A stretch of 64,000 bases of DNA from Betaproteobacteria bacterium (GTDB taxonomy: Bacteria > Pseudomonadota > Gammaproteobacteria > Burkholderiales > SG8-39), in NCBI GenBank assembly GCA_947479645.1, contig CANKAJ010000003.1, forward strand, positions 16,584 through 80,583. Direction: 5' to 3'. Below the pieces are notes generated by a model, which was not told the DNA's origin, made no database searches, and was given only the letters and a program-made list of their open reading frames with translations. The translations under genes were made by a program, and so were the position numbers. Positions 31,818-42,391 of the stretch are shown in pieces (position 1 is the first letter of the stretch; each line of letters begins with the position of its first letter).

Positions 31818-32884
31818 GTGAGCATGGATGAATCACAGAAATTACTGGGGCCGGACGCACTGCAGCGCTTCCACGCCATGCGCAGCGATGCGGTCAGCGC
31901 GGTGACAGCGCGCTTTTACGCCACACCGGGTTCGGCTTATGAGCGATTCGGGCCGCGCGGACGCGAGGCCTGCCAAGAGGATCTGGCATTTCATCTGGAG
32001 TTTCTGCGGCCGGCGCTGGAGTTCGGACTGCTGCAGAATATTTGATCTGGCTGGGCAGTGTGCTCGCCGCTCGCGCGGTTCCAACCGAACATCTGGCACT
32101 GTCACTGGAATGGCTGGCTGAATTTTTCGTCTCGCACATGAATGCCGAGGATGGCGCGTTGGTCAGCGCCAGGCTGCACGCGGCGCGGATTAAATTTCTG
32201 AATGCCGGATCTACACCAGCGCAGCCTCCCGTGCCACCGGACGCCTGGCCGGAGACCGCTGAATTCGAAGCCGCATTGCTGGCGGGCAATCAGCGCGAGG
32301 CATTGTCCGTCCTCACCCGTTGCCTGGATCGCGGCCACAGCCTCGTTCAGGCCGAACTGCACATCATCCAGCCTGCGCTCTACCACATTGGAGCGCAATG
32401 GCAGGCGAACCAGGTCTCCGTGGCGCAGGAGCACATGGCGACGGCCATCGCGCAGTCGGTGATGACCGTGGGTTTGCTGCGTTCGGTGCTGCCGGCGCCG
32501 GTCAACAAACGCGTACTGCTCGCCTGTGTCGAGGGCAACAACCACACCGTCGGCCTGCGCATGGTGGCCGATGCCTTTGAACTCGCCGGCTGGGACGTAC
32601 AGTATCTCGGCGCCAATGTGCCCACGGTGGCACTGGTAAAACAGGCGGCGGAATGGAAGCCCGATCTGGTTGGATTGTCGGTTTCTTTTGCGCAGCAAAT
32701 GTCGGCGGTCAGAGCAGCCATCACCCAACTTGATGAGCGCCTGGGTGATGCGCGACCGGCGGTAATGATAGGAGGCCTCGCCATCAACCGATTCAGGCCG
32801 CTGGCCGGCGTGGCGGGTGCGGATGGATACAGCGCGGATGCGCAGGCCGCGGTGGACAATGCCGGCCAGGTTGTGCGCAAGTAG
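31818..32884 (+). pseudogene. cobalamin (B12)-binding domain regulator, split by a frameshift near 32040
   Basis: ORF 31800-32045 (...QEDLAFHLEFLRPALEFGLLQNI*) and ORF 32042-32884 (IWLGSVLAARAVPTEHLALSLEWLAEFF... LGANVPTVALVKQAAEWKPDLVGLSVSF) read as consecutive parts of one protein in different frames. Confidence 0.75.
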
Positions 32885-32885
32885 C

Positions 32886-33873
32886 CCTTTCCTGATCCCG
32901 ACTGAACTTGGTCCATTGCTCGCTGTCGCGGCAGCGACGCTGAGTGAAGATGGCATTCTGCTCAAAGGCAATGCCGGTTTTCTCAGACTGATCGGCACGG
33001 ACAGACCGCAGCCGATCGGAACGCACGTGGCCGAACTTTTCATTCAGCCGGATTTTGCCACTCTACTGCATGCCTGCCCTGGTACGAACGGAGAAATTCA
33101 CCACGGGCTGCTGAAGCTGGGAGAATAAACTGTTATTTTCCAGTGAAGTTGATCCGGCACTACCCCTCCTTCTGTGCGGGGATGCCCGCGACTGGGCCTG
33201 GTGCTCACCAATCTGGCCGACAACGCCGTCAAATACTCCGATCACGGTCGCATCACTTTGCGCGCGAGCCTCGCCGAGCCCGCTGCCCATGTCAAAACTA
33301 GCGTGAATGCGGAACCCCACGCCGACAGCTTGCAGGTACGCTTCGAGATCGAAGATCAGGGCATCGGCATCAGCACGGAGCACCAGGCAATCCTGTTCAA
33401 TGCCTTCGAGCAAGCGGACATCTCTTCCACGCGCAAGTATGGCGGCCTCGGCCTGGGACTGGCGCTGTGCAAGCGCCTGACCGAACTGATGGGAGGCACA
33501 ATCGATGTCCGCTGCATACCAGGGCAAGGCAGCACCTTCTGGATTACGGTCCCGCTGCGGCGAGCAATGGATGCCCACTCGGCCAAAGGCGTCGCCCCTG
33601 CAGACCGCTCAAAGGAGATATCTACTCCATTTACGCCGGCCCCCTCCTGCTGACACTCCGAGTCTGGACGCGCAATCACTGAGTGCGCTGCTTGACCAGC
33701 TTGACGCGCTGTTGACGCAAGGCGATATCACCGCCATATCGCTGCTTGATGCGCATGCCGTCGCGCTGCGAGTCGCCCTCGGCACCGCTTATGGGGAACT
33801 CGCAGGCAACATCAGGCAGTATCAGTTTGAAGCAGCACAATCAGTCTTGCGGGCCACACGGTCCGGCCCATGA
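32886..33873 (+). pseudogene. decayed hybrid histidine kinase (PAS-like fragment, HATPase fragment, C-terminal tail)
   Basis: Fragments: SPFLIPTELGPLLAVAAATLSEDGILLKGNAGFLRLIG...; LVLTNLADNAVKYSDHGRITLRA...YGGLGLGLALCKRLTELMGGTIDV; SLSALLDQLDALLTQGDITAISLLDAHAVALRVALG...YQFEAAQSVLRATR. Stops and frameshifts between them; HisKA, REC and HPt absent. Confidence 0.8.
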
Positions 33874-34035
33874 TGGTGCCAACAAACACACTTCATTTCG
33901 CAAAACCATCAGCCGCCTAAAAGGCGACATATTTGATAATAATAATCTCATTAATACTTGTATTACATTGCAATATTATTGAATTTGATCACTTCCATTC
34001 AATTCACTGCCAACCCGGGTGGTTGATGCTTTCTT

Positions 34036-35340
34036 TCAGATGGTCTTCCGATTGCCTTGGACTAACAGCGGGAAGAAGCTCCGGTCTGCAGAAAAAAGAT
34101 GGTGCGCAACAACATCATTGGCCAGAAACTCAATGAGACCGCCCAGCGTTCCCTTGCCGGCAGTCGCATCCGCCTTCAACTCGTATGCTCGTTTCAGCAG
34201 GGCAGCATGCGCGCGCTTGTGCGCCCCCAGATGGACATAATGGTGCTGCTCCAGCAGCGCTTCCTCGTGAGTGAAGTGATGCACGATGTGGGTAATCAGC
34301 CGATCCAGCGCGGCATCGAATACGTCGGGGGAAGCTTCCTTGTTGAAGGATGCGGCCATGAGCGCATTGGCCAGATTAAAAAGCTCACGATGCTGTCCGT
34401 CGATGGTCGGCTCGCCGCATTCGTAGGCTTCGGTCCACACCAGATGCAGCGCGGAAGCACCACTGGCCGCCGCCCACCTGTCGGAACTGCCCCTGCGATC
34501 GACGCGGATGCAGTTGCGTCCGCTTTCCTTGGCCGAATACAAGGCCGCGTCAACCCTGGAAAACCATTCCTGCACACTTTCGCTTCCCACATGTTCGGCC
34601 ACGCCCAGGCTGATGGTGACCTGACCGACCGTCGCAAAGGAGTGCCGCTCAACCTTTGCTCTCAAGGCATCGGCCATGAGAGCCGCATGCCGGTAGCCCG
34701 TGGCCGCGGTAAGCACGACAAATTCTTCACCTCCCCATCTGAACAAGGTATCCGCGCTACGGATGGACTCCTTGACGAAATTGACCATCTCGACCAATAC
34801 CGAGTCACCGACCTGATGGCCAAAGCGATCATTGACTCGTTTGAAATGATCAATATCGATCAGCACCAGAGACAAGGGCTGCCTGAACCGCAGGCTGCGG
34901 CTGAGTTCGGACTCCACCATTCGATCCAGATGCGCCCGGTTCCAGGCCCCGGTCAATTGGTCGGTGGCGCTGAGTTTTTCCAGTTCAAGAATTCGCTGGT
35001 AAAGATGTTCAACGTCGGCGCCCCGGGCAACGCCGGGAAACTCATTAATGACCAGCAGCACGCCATTGTGCAGCCGGGAAGAATGCGCCCGCGCCTCGCA
35101 TTCGTGTCCATTGCGGTCCACAAGTCGCAGCACGTACTCCTTGTCTGCAGCGTGCTCCATCACCGAGCGCAGAAAATCGTGAGTAAGGCTACCCACCTCA
35201 CAATAGCGATTGAATTGGTCGTTCGAGATCTCGATACGACCGTTCGCATCAAGCAGTGCCAAGGGGAGAGGAAAGTCCCGGACAAGTTCCTGCACATCGG
35301 GATTGGGTCCAGTGGAAGCACCAGTCCTATTCATTTCCAT
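34036..35340 (-). CDS. diguanylate cyclase with PAS-like N-terminus and C-terminal hemerythrin domain
   Basis: FRWGGEEFVVL GGDEF motif with upstream RSAD I-site; hemerythrin motifs DGQHRELF, HHFTHEEALLEQHHYVHLGAHKRAH, HHLFSADRSF. Confidence 0.94.
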   Translation of the reverse strand: MEMNRTGASTGPNPDVQELVRDFPLPLALLDANGRIEISNDQFNRYCEVGSLTHDFLRSVMEHAADKEYVLRLVDRNGHECEARAHSSRLHNGVLLVINEFPGVARGADVEHLYQRILELEKLSATDQLTGAWNRAHLDRMVESELSRSLRFRQPLSLVLIDIDHFKRVNDRFGHQVGDSVLVEMVNFVKESIRSADTLFRWGGEEFVVLTAATGYRHAALMADALRAKVERHSFATVGQVTISLGVAEHVGSESVQEWFSRVDAALYSAKESGRNCIRVDRRGSSDRWAAASGASALHLVWTEAYECGEPTIDGQHRELFNLANALMAASFNKEASPDVFDAALDRLITHIVHHFTHEEALLEQHHYVHLGAHKRAHAALLKRAYELKADATAGKGTLGGLIEFLANDVVAHHLFSADRSFFPLLVQGNRKTI

Positions 35341-35385
35341 CCGAAGTTCTCTCTGTGCTCTGAAGCCCCAAAACCCGAGTCTGGC

Positions 35386-36420
35386 TCAGCCCAATTTATG
35401 CAGACCAACCCGCTGTTCGATGGCACGCCGCCCGGCTGGCGTGGTCATCAGAACCAGCGTATTACCCCCAGCCACCGCAAAGTGTTCCTCCGGATTGAAC
35501 ACCCACTCGCCACCGGCCTTCACTGCCATCAGCACGTAGTCGCGACTTTTTGGCACCAGCCTCGCCAGGGTCTCGCCTGCGAATTCTTCCGGCACTTCGA
35601 CCTCCTCAACGCGCAAGCCACGGTCCGTACGCAGCATTTCGTCAAGAAAGCTCACCACCTGCGGACGGATCATGGATGAGGCGATGCGCATGCCTCCGGT
35701 AAAGTCAGGCGACACAATGGCATCCGCGCCGACTCTGCGAATCTTTTCGATGTAATTCACCTCGTGGCAGCGGGCCACGATGCGGGCAGCCCCATTGAGT
35801 TGCTTGGCCGACAGGGTGATGACCAGATTCTTGGCGTCATCCCCCGTGACGGCAAACACACCGGCTGCGCGCTGAATGCCAGCCTGCTCGAGCAACTCGT
35901 CCTCGCTGGCATCACCATGCAGGAAGGAGGTGTCCGGAAAACGCTCCCGATAGGCGTCAATATGCGCCTGATTGGTGTCAATGACGATGTAGTGACGCCC
36001 GGTCAGCGCCAATTCATGCGCGACGTTGCTGCCCACCCGGCCGATGCCGCACACAATGTAATGCTGCTTCAGTTCCGACATGCGCTTGAGCATCTTCTGC
36101 CTCCTCAGTATCAAATTGAGCTCACCTGCAACCAGGGACGTGGTCATTTTCGCCATCATGTAATACACGATGGCCATGCCAGTCGCGGCAATGAACACCG
36201 TAAACAACCGCCCCACCTCACTATGAGTCAGATCGACGATCTCACCATAGCCGATGGTCGCGACCGTAATAAAGGTCATGTAAAAGCAGTCCACCATCGA
36301 GTACTGCGGTCCACCGATAATCCGATAGCCGATGGTTCCAACGACATGGACGAGCACCAGCGCCGCCAGTGGCCCGGCGAAGGTGGCATAGAAGGACTTG
36401 ATCAGCGAGTTCATTTGCAA
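35386..36420 (-). CDS. potassium channel protein with TrkA-N (RCK) domain
   Basis: Selectivity filter ITVATIGYGE; HYIVCGIGRVGSNVAHEL Rossmann motif. Confidence 0.93.
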   Translation of the reverse strand: MQMNSLIKSFYATFAGPLAALVLVHVVGTIGYRIIGGPQYSMVDCFYMTFITVATIGYGEIVDLTHSEVGRLFTVFIAATGMAIVYYMMAKMTTSLVAGELNLILRRQKMLKRMSELKQHYIVCGIGRVGSNVAHELALTGRHYIVIDTNQAHIDAYRERFPDTSFLHGDASEDELLEQAGIQRAAGVFAVTGDDAKNLVITLSAKQLNGAARIVARCHEVNYIEKIRRVGADAIVSPDFTGGMRIASSMIRPQVVSFLDEMLRTDRGLRVEEVEVPEEFAGETLARLVPKSRDYVLMAVKAGGEWVFNPEEHFAVAGGNTLVLMTTPAGRRAIEQRVGLHKLG

Positions 36421-36626
36421 TAACTGGGTTTATCTCACGCGACCCGACATCCTAAGCTTACGAATAGGCTTCCAGCAAGCATTGATCCGAATCAAAATAA
36501 CTGCTCAGTGGCATGGCGGGGCATCAAGACGTGTATTTGGCGATTGACTGCAACGTCCGGCAGCGTAGATACTTCGCGCCTGTTGTCGATATTTATGGCC
36601 CATTATTTCAATACTGGAAAATTGGC

Positions 36627-37610
36627 ATGTTCATACATAAACACAGCCGCAGAAACATGCTTTCCCTGCTTATTGCCGCCCTGCCAGTCCTGATTCCGAG
36701 GCCAGCGGTCGCACAAGCCTTTCCGGGAAAGGCCATTCACGCGATCATTCCATTCTCTGCCGGTGGCGCTGTCGATGTGCCTGCACGCGTACTCGGCCCC
36801 AAGCTCCAGGAAATCTGGGGCCGTCCCTTCGTCATGGACAATCGGCCTGGCGCGGGAGGAACCATCGGCGCCGCGGAAGTGGCTCGCTCGGCACCCGATG
36901 GGCATACTCTGCTGTTCGTGTCCAACACGCATCTGATCAGCGCCAGTCTCTACCCCAACCTGCCTTATGACGGCGTGCGTGACTTCACGCCCATCATCGA
37001 AATGGGATCAGCACCCAATGTGGTGGTGGTCAACCCGGCGCTCGGACCACGCACGCTGGTGGAACTGTTTGCACTCGCCAAGACCCGGCCCGGCCAGATC
37101 AGCTATGCCTCCTCCGGCAACGGCAGCACCCAGCATCTGCTGGGGGCGCACCTGTGGTCATTGGGCGGAGTAAGCCTGCTGCACGTGCCCTACAAGGGCA
37201 GCGGCCCTGCCACTCAGGATTTGCTGGGTGGACGCGTGGATGCCAGCGTGCCGGGCGTCAACAACGTGTTGCAGCACATCAAGAGCGGAAAACTGCGTGC
37301 GCTGGCAGTGACCGGGGCAAATAGATCACGCGACCTGCCGGATGTGCCGTCGGTCGCGGAGACCTTTCCGGGATACGAGGGTTCGCTGTGGATGGGTTTG
37401 CTGGGTCCGGCCAACATGCCGCGTGAACTGGTGACCCGCATACACAGGGATGTTTCCACCGCGCTGGCGTCCGAGGACGTCAAGCGCGGCATCAATGGAG
37501 CGGGCTTCGACATCGAAATCCGCTCTCCGGAGCAGTTCAGCAAGCTGTTGCTCAGTGAGCAGCAGCGCTGGTCCAAAGTCATTAAAGAAACAGGAGCGAA
37601 GGTTGACTGA
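36627..37610 (+). CDS. Bug/TctC family substrate-binding protein
   Basis: Signal peptide; FPGKAIHAIIPFSAGGAVDVPARVL...MDNRPGAGGTIGAAEVARSAPDGHTLLF. Confidence 0.95.
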   Translation: MFIHKHSRRNMLSLLIAALPVLIPRPAVAQAFPGKAIHAIIPFSAGGAVDVPARVLGPKLQEIWGRPFVMDNRPGAGGTIGAAEVARSAPDGHTLLFVSNTHLISASLYPNLPYDGVRDFTPIIEMGSAPNVVVVNPALGPRTLVELFALAKTRPGQISYASSGNGSTQHLLGAHLWSLGGVSLLHVPYKGSGPATQDLLGGRVDASVPGVNNVLQHIKSGKLRALAVTGANRSRDLPDVPSVAETFPGYEGSLWMGLLGPANMPRELVTRIHRDVSTALASEDVKRGINGAGFDIEIRSPEQFSKLLLSEQQRWSKVIKETGAKVD

Positions 37611-38538
37611 TAATCTGAATACTGTAGTTGGCATATCGGAAGTACGCGGCACCGAACATTGGACCAAGAAGGGTGATGTCCGCCTGTTCATGTGGCACAA
37701 GGTCGCCGTTGCGCCCGCCCAGGTGCGTGGCACCATACTGTTCGTGCATGGCTCGTCCATGGCCTCACAGCCCACTTTTGATCTGAAGGTGCCCGGGCGT
37801 GACGACGCATCCGTCATGGACTGGTTCGCACAGCGCGGATTTGAGTGCTGGTGCGTGGATATGGAAGGCTACGGCCGCTCGGACAAGACCAGACCGATCA
37901 ACAGCGACATTGCCAACGGCGCCGATGATCTGGCGGCAGCGAGCGAGTACATCCTGAAACTCAATGGCGGCAAGGCACTGCTCGTCTATGGCATCTCATC
38001 AGGAGCCCTGCGCGCGGCAGCATTCGCAGCGCAGCATCCGGACAGGGTCAAGCGCATTGCGCTGGACGCATTTGTCTGGACCGGCGAAGGCAGCCCGACG
38101 CTGGCCGATCGAAAGAAGAAATTGCCCGATTTCATCGCAAAGAATCGCCGTCCAATCGACCGCGCTTTCGTGCAGTCGATCTTCGAGCGCGATCACCCCG
38201 GCTGCGCCGAGGAGGAAGTGATCGAAGCCTTCGCCCAGGCGATCCTGGCGCTGGACGACTCCATGCCCACAGGCACATATGTGGACATGTGCTCGAGGCT
38301 GCCATTGATGCAACCTGAACAACTCACCATGTCGGTCATGATCATGCGCGGCCAATGGGATGGCATTGCCAGTTTTGATGACCTGATCGAGTTCTTCCGG
38401 CGCTTACCCAACCCGGACAAGCAGTTCTCGGTCATGCCTGGCATTTCACACGCGAGCTTTCAGCAAAAAAATTACCTGCTGGTGTATGACTTGCTGTACG
38501 CCTATTTCACGCGAGCCGACCCGGTCTATCTGGGCTGA
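37603..38538 (+). CDS. alpha/beta hydrolase
   Basis: ILFVHGSSMASQ; LLVYGISSGALRAAAFAAQHPDRV. TTG start overlapping the upstream stop, with an AGGAG-like RBS. Confidence 0.88.
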   Translation: MTDNLNTVVGISEVRGTEHWTKKGDVRLFMWHKVAVAPAQVRGTILFVHGSSMASQPTFDLKVPGRDDASVMDWFAQRGFECWCVDMEGYGRSDKTRPINSDIANGADDLAAASEYILKLNGGKALLVYGISSGALRAAAFAAQHPDRVKRIALDAFVWTGEGSPTLADRKKKLPDFIAKNRRPIDRAFVQSIFERDHPGCAEEEVIEAFAQAILALDDSMPTGTYVDMCSRLPLMQPEQLTMSVMIMRGQWDGIASFDDLIEFFRRLPNPDKQFSVMPGISHASFQQKNYLLVYDLLYAYFTRADPVYLG

Positions 38539-38888
38539 GCGCTAATACCACAAAGGTACGCAACAGAAATGCTTACCTTTGTGCGGTTGCGAACATATCG
38601 CACCCGCCTTCAGGCCTATGCTCGTTTCATGTGGTCCAACCGCTATTGGTGAAAACCATGAAACGCACCGCAAGCCGCAGCACCAAATCAGTCAAGTTGC
38701 CTGTCACCTGGCGCGCGCAGGTTGATTGCATCATTCACTCGATGCCATTTGAAGCCAGTTGAAGTCACCGCCATAGAGAAGCTCATCAGAATGGCCGGCC
38801 CCCTCTGGTTCTTCACCTGCCTCATTGTTTGCCATGGCGACGCCTGACAAAAGCATTGCAAGTACTACCAGAACAGGCTCTTTGTCAT

Positions 38889-40127
38889 CTATGCGACCAA
38901 GCGCAATGCGCCCTTTTCAACCAATTGCGAAACAACATCCTCGGCGAATCCGGCGTCACGTGCGATTTCGGCGGTGTGCTCGCCCAACCGGGGAGCAACA
39001 CCTTGGATCTGCGGCTTAAGCCGTGAAAATCGCACAGGAAACCCGCGCACTCTCTGACTGCTGCCGTCACGTCCCGGCACGTCCTGCACAATACCCAGCG
39101 CAACGGTTTGCGCATGCGCAACCGTCTCGTCAGCACGCATGTAGCGAGCGGCATTGCCCGTATGCTTGCGGATAATATCGACCAGGGTATCAGCCGAGAA
39201 TCGGGCAAACTCCTTTTCATAGACCTGCCGCAACGCATTTACATCCGTACCGTGGCCGGTCGAATTGCGCCCCCGGTGATCGAAGCGCTTGTCCTGCAGA
39301 AGATGTTCCGCGCCGATTTCCTTGACGAACTCCACCCAGCCGGGCCGCCCTTCAGCGCCCACCGATCCGCCAAAAGAAAAAAAGATGGGCTCGTCCCTGG
39401 TTTTCCAACCTCGCTCGGGAGGGAAATTGGCCCCACCGACACGTGGCCCCGCATAGACATCCGGATCGCATTGCGCAGCGATGTGAATGCTCTTCATGGA
39501 CAATAGTGAATTCAGCAGCGAAAGGTCAACGCGCTGTCCCTTGCCGGTGCGTCCGCGCGCGAAAATGGCGGCCAATACCGCCTGGACAGCGAACATGCCA
39601 GTCCCGGTCGATGCCACGTCGGCGCCAAGGCGGCGCGCCGGCTGCCCATGCGTGCCGAGGTATCGTGTATATCCCGCCATGGCCTGTGATGTGAGCTCCG
39701 AGCCTTGGTAGTTTCTTATCGGACCATGGCGACCCAGTGGAGAAATATGCACTCGCACCAGGCGTGGATTTGGCAAATAGGCGTCTTCGCAAAGATCCTC
39801 AAGACCCAGCGCGCGCAGTTCCTCATCGCTACGATCGGTGATCAGAACATCAGCCTTGTGCAACAGCGCGTCGAACAATGCGCGCGCCGACGCAGGATTG
39901 GGTCCAAGTGCCAGCGAGCGCTTTCCGCGATTCAGATGAAAGAAAGACGCGCTGTCGCCACCGCTTTCCCCGTTATTGTCAGGCATGGCCGGGGCGGCGC
40001 CTCGCAGCCAGTCTCCTTCGGCGCCTTCGATTTTGATGACACTGGCCCCCAGTTCAACCAGTCGCGCGCCTGCCATCGGACCAGCAATACCTTGCGCGAA
40101 TTCGATGATCTGCAGCCCCTTGCTCAC
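38889..40127 (-). CDS. CoA transferase, CaiB/BaiF family
   Basis: GTG start; KGLQIIEFAQGIAGPMAGARLVELGASVIKIEGAEGDWLRG. Confidence 0.93.
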   Translation of the reverse strand: MSKGLQIIEFAQGIAGPMAGARLVELGASVIKIEGAEGDWLRGAAPAMPDNNGESGGDSASFFHLNRGKRSLALGPNPASARALFDALLHKADVLITDRSDEELRALGLEDLCEDAYLPNPRLVRVHISPLGRHGPIRNYQGSELTSQAMAGYTRYLGTHGQPARRLGADVASTGTGMFAVQAVLAAIFARGRTGKGQRVDLSLLNSLLSMKSIHIAAQCDPDVYAGPRVGGANFPPERGWKTRDEPIFFSFGGSVGAEGRPGWVEFVKEIGAEHLLQDKRFDHRGRNSTGHGTDVNALRQVYEKEFARFSADTLVDIIRKHTGNAARYMRADETVAHAQTVALGIVQDVPGRDGSSQRVRGFPVRFSRLKPQIQGVAPRLGEHTAEIARDAGFAEDVVSQLVEKGALRLVA

Positions 40128-41308
40128 TTTGCCTCCTCCACCGTGGCCTGCAAGCCATGCAACTCTTCCAGCACTTCCTGTGTGTGTTCTCCTGATTGCG
40201 GCGGCGCCTGCACGCTGCAGGGGGTCTCCGAAAAATGCCAGGGCAGCCCCCCCACGAAAAACTCGCCCCACAATGGCGTATCAAACCGGGCGATCATGTC
40301 GTTGGCCAGTATTTGCGCGTGATGGCGATAGGTTTCAAAATGATGCGCCATACTGCTCGGCACACCGTGACGCTGCAGAACCCGCAGCCACCAGAAGGCC
40401 GGTCGTGAGCGTATGACTGGCACAATCAAGGCACTCAAAGCCTGTCGATGCGACACCCGCTTGCGGTTATCGGCAAAACGCGGATCAGCAAGCCAATCAG
40501 GCTTTTCCAATGCAGCACAGAATCCCTTCCATTGCGATTCATTGTGCACAGTGATAAAGATTTCACGATCCTGTCCCAGATAGGCGCCATCTGGCACAAA
40601 GGCCGCAGACTCACTTCCCCGCGGCGACGGCACGAGCCCGGTACCCAGCAATTCGGCATAACGCGTGTACTGGACTTCAAGTGCTGCCTCCAGCATGGAG
40701 ACTTCAACTTTTTGGCCCTCTCCGCATACTTCGCGGTCCAGCAGCGCAGCCAGGATCCCCTCGGTGGCAACGGCCGCAGTGGCCAGGTCGATAAATCCGG
40801 TGAATCGGAGGGCTTCCACACCCTCTTGCGGAACGCCATTGGAGCGCGCGAAGCCGGAGAAAGCCTGCATGATCGGGTCGGCGCAGCCTGCGGTGGACAA
40901 TGGCCCGGTTTCACCGAATCCGCAAATCGCGCAATAGATCAAGCGCGGATTGCGTGCCTTCACTGATTCGTAATCAAGCTTGAGGCGCTCGATCACACCA
41001 CCGCGAAAATTCTGCACGAACACATCGCAAGTGGCCATGAGATCAAGCGCATCACGGCGCCCTTGCTCGGTCTTGAAATCGAGCACGATGTCCTTCTTGT
41101 TGACGTTCATCGAGACATAGTTGGTACCCATGCCCCGTTGCGTCGGCATGACCCAGCGGGTGCCATCACCCGCCGGTGGTTCGACCTTGATGACCTCGGC
41201 GCCCAGCATACCAAGCAGCGCACCGGTCCACGGGCCTGCCGCCATGATGCTGACATCCATTACACGCAGCCCCGTCAGCGGCCCTTGCTGTTTTACTTGC
41301 ATTTCCAC
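40124..41308 (-). CDS. CoA transferase, CaiB/BaiF family
   Basis: LTGLRVMDVSIMAAGPWTGALLGMLGAEVIKVEPPAGDGTRW; GTGA overlap with the next gene. Confidence 0.94.
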   Translation of the reverse strand: MEMQVKQQGPLTGLRVMDVSIMAAGPWTGALLGMLGAEVIKVEPPAGDGTRWVMPTQRGMGTNYVSMNVNKKDIVLDFKTEQGRRDALDLMATCDVFVQNFRGGVIERLKLDYESVKARNPRLIYCAICGFGETGPLSTAGCADPIMQAFSGFARSNGVPQEGVEALRFTGFIDLATAAVATEGILAALLDREVCGEGQKVEVSMLEAALEVQYTRYAELLGTGLVPSPRGSESAAFVPDGAYLGQDREIFITVHNESQWKGFCAALEKPDWLADPRFADNRKRVSHRQALSALIVPVIRSRPAFWWLRVLQRHGVPSSMAHHFETYRHHAQILANDMIARFDTPLWGEFFVGGLPWHFSETPCSVQAPPQSGEHTQEVLEELHGLQATVEEAK

Positions 41309-41318
41309 CCTCTCCCGC

Positions 41319-42344
41319 CTACAAGGCCTTCAATGAATCGACCACCTTGCGCTCGATCACGATACCTTCCTTGAGGCGACGCTCCCGTTCGCGATAAGCC
41401 CGCTCTGACGGGATGCGAATCTCGTCAACGCCCGGCTGGCGTGGTGTCGCCTTGACCTTGCGCACCAGTTCGGACATCTGCTTTTCAAATTCGCCCCCGG
41501 GCAGCATGATCGACGGATTGACCGCCCAGAACAGGAATCCGTAATCCTGCACATCACCCCGCGTCAACGCAGCACCCGCGAGCAGCCCCAGCGCCTGGAT
41601 CGCAAAGGACAAGCCGAAACCCTTGTAACCGCCAAATGTGCCGACGCCCCCCTTGATGACCGCAGCCGCATCACGCGTCGGGCGCCCATCCTCATCGAAA
41701 CCCACGCCCTCGGGCAAAGGCTCTCCGATATGGGCGTGCAACAACACATCCCCCCACATCAGCGAGGCAGTCCCCATGTCGATGATCACCGGCCCATCCT
41801 GCGATGGAAATCCAAAGCAGATCGGATTGGTCCCCAATGCCGGGCGCTTGCCGCCCAGCGGCAGCACCCGCGGCACCGCACTGGCCACATGCATGGCTAC
41901 ATAGCCCGCTTTGACAATCTTCTCGACAAAATAGGCATTGCGGCCACTGTAATAGCTGTTATAGGCACCCACCGATGCCATGCCGGATGTACGCACCTTG
42001 TCGATGGTGATCTCGGCCGCCCTATAGGCTGCGATATAACCAACATTGTTACCGCCATCGATCAGCGCGGACCCCGGCGTTTCATTGACAACGTGTACGG
42101 GCGTACGTGTCTTGCTCGTCTTGTCGTCCCCGGCAATGGCCAGTATGCGCGGCAGGCCGGCAAACTTGTATCCGCACAATGCATTGTCAACCAACTGATC
42201 AACGATGATGCGTGCATCCTCGCCGCTGTAGCCTACGCGCTGCAGCGCTGCCTCGCCAAGCTGGGCGGCTTCGGCCGCGCTGAGTCGCACGGTGTCCGGG
42301 CCATCGGCATCCAGCATGCCCTGAGTTGCATTCGGATTTTGCAC
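41319..42344 (-). CDS. Ldh family (malate/L-lactate/ureidoglycolate type) oxidoreductase
   Basis: Family 2 Ldh pattern: NPICFGFPSQDGPVIIDMGTA...GGYKGFGLSFAIQALGLLAGA. Confidence 0.92.
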   Translation of the reverse strand: MQNPNATQGMLDADGPDTVRLSAAEAAQLGEAALQRVGYSGEDARIIVDQLVDNALCGYKFAGLPRILAIAGDDKTSKTRTPVHVVNETPGSALIDGGNNVGYIAAYRAAEITIDKVRTSGMASVGAYNSYYSGRNAYFVEKIVKAGYVAMHVASAVPRVLPLGGKRPALGTNPICFGFPSQDGPVIIDMGTASLMWGDVLLHAHIGEPLPEGVGFDEDGRPTRDAAAVIKGGVGTFGGYKGFGLSFAIQALGLLAGAALTRGDVQDYGFLFWAVNPSIMLPGGEFEKQMSELVRKVKATPRQPGVDEIRIPSERAYRERERRLKEGIVIERKVVDSLKAL

Positions 42345-42391
42345 AGACTGTCCTCATAAGTAGTTTCAAAATGAACACCCGGTAATAATTA

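Noticed and set aside
34099-35679. 526-aa plus-strand ORF
   Set aside because: Antisense to the GGDEF-hemerythrin gene, whose motifs are unambiguous; no family features in the antisense protein.
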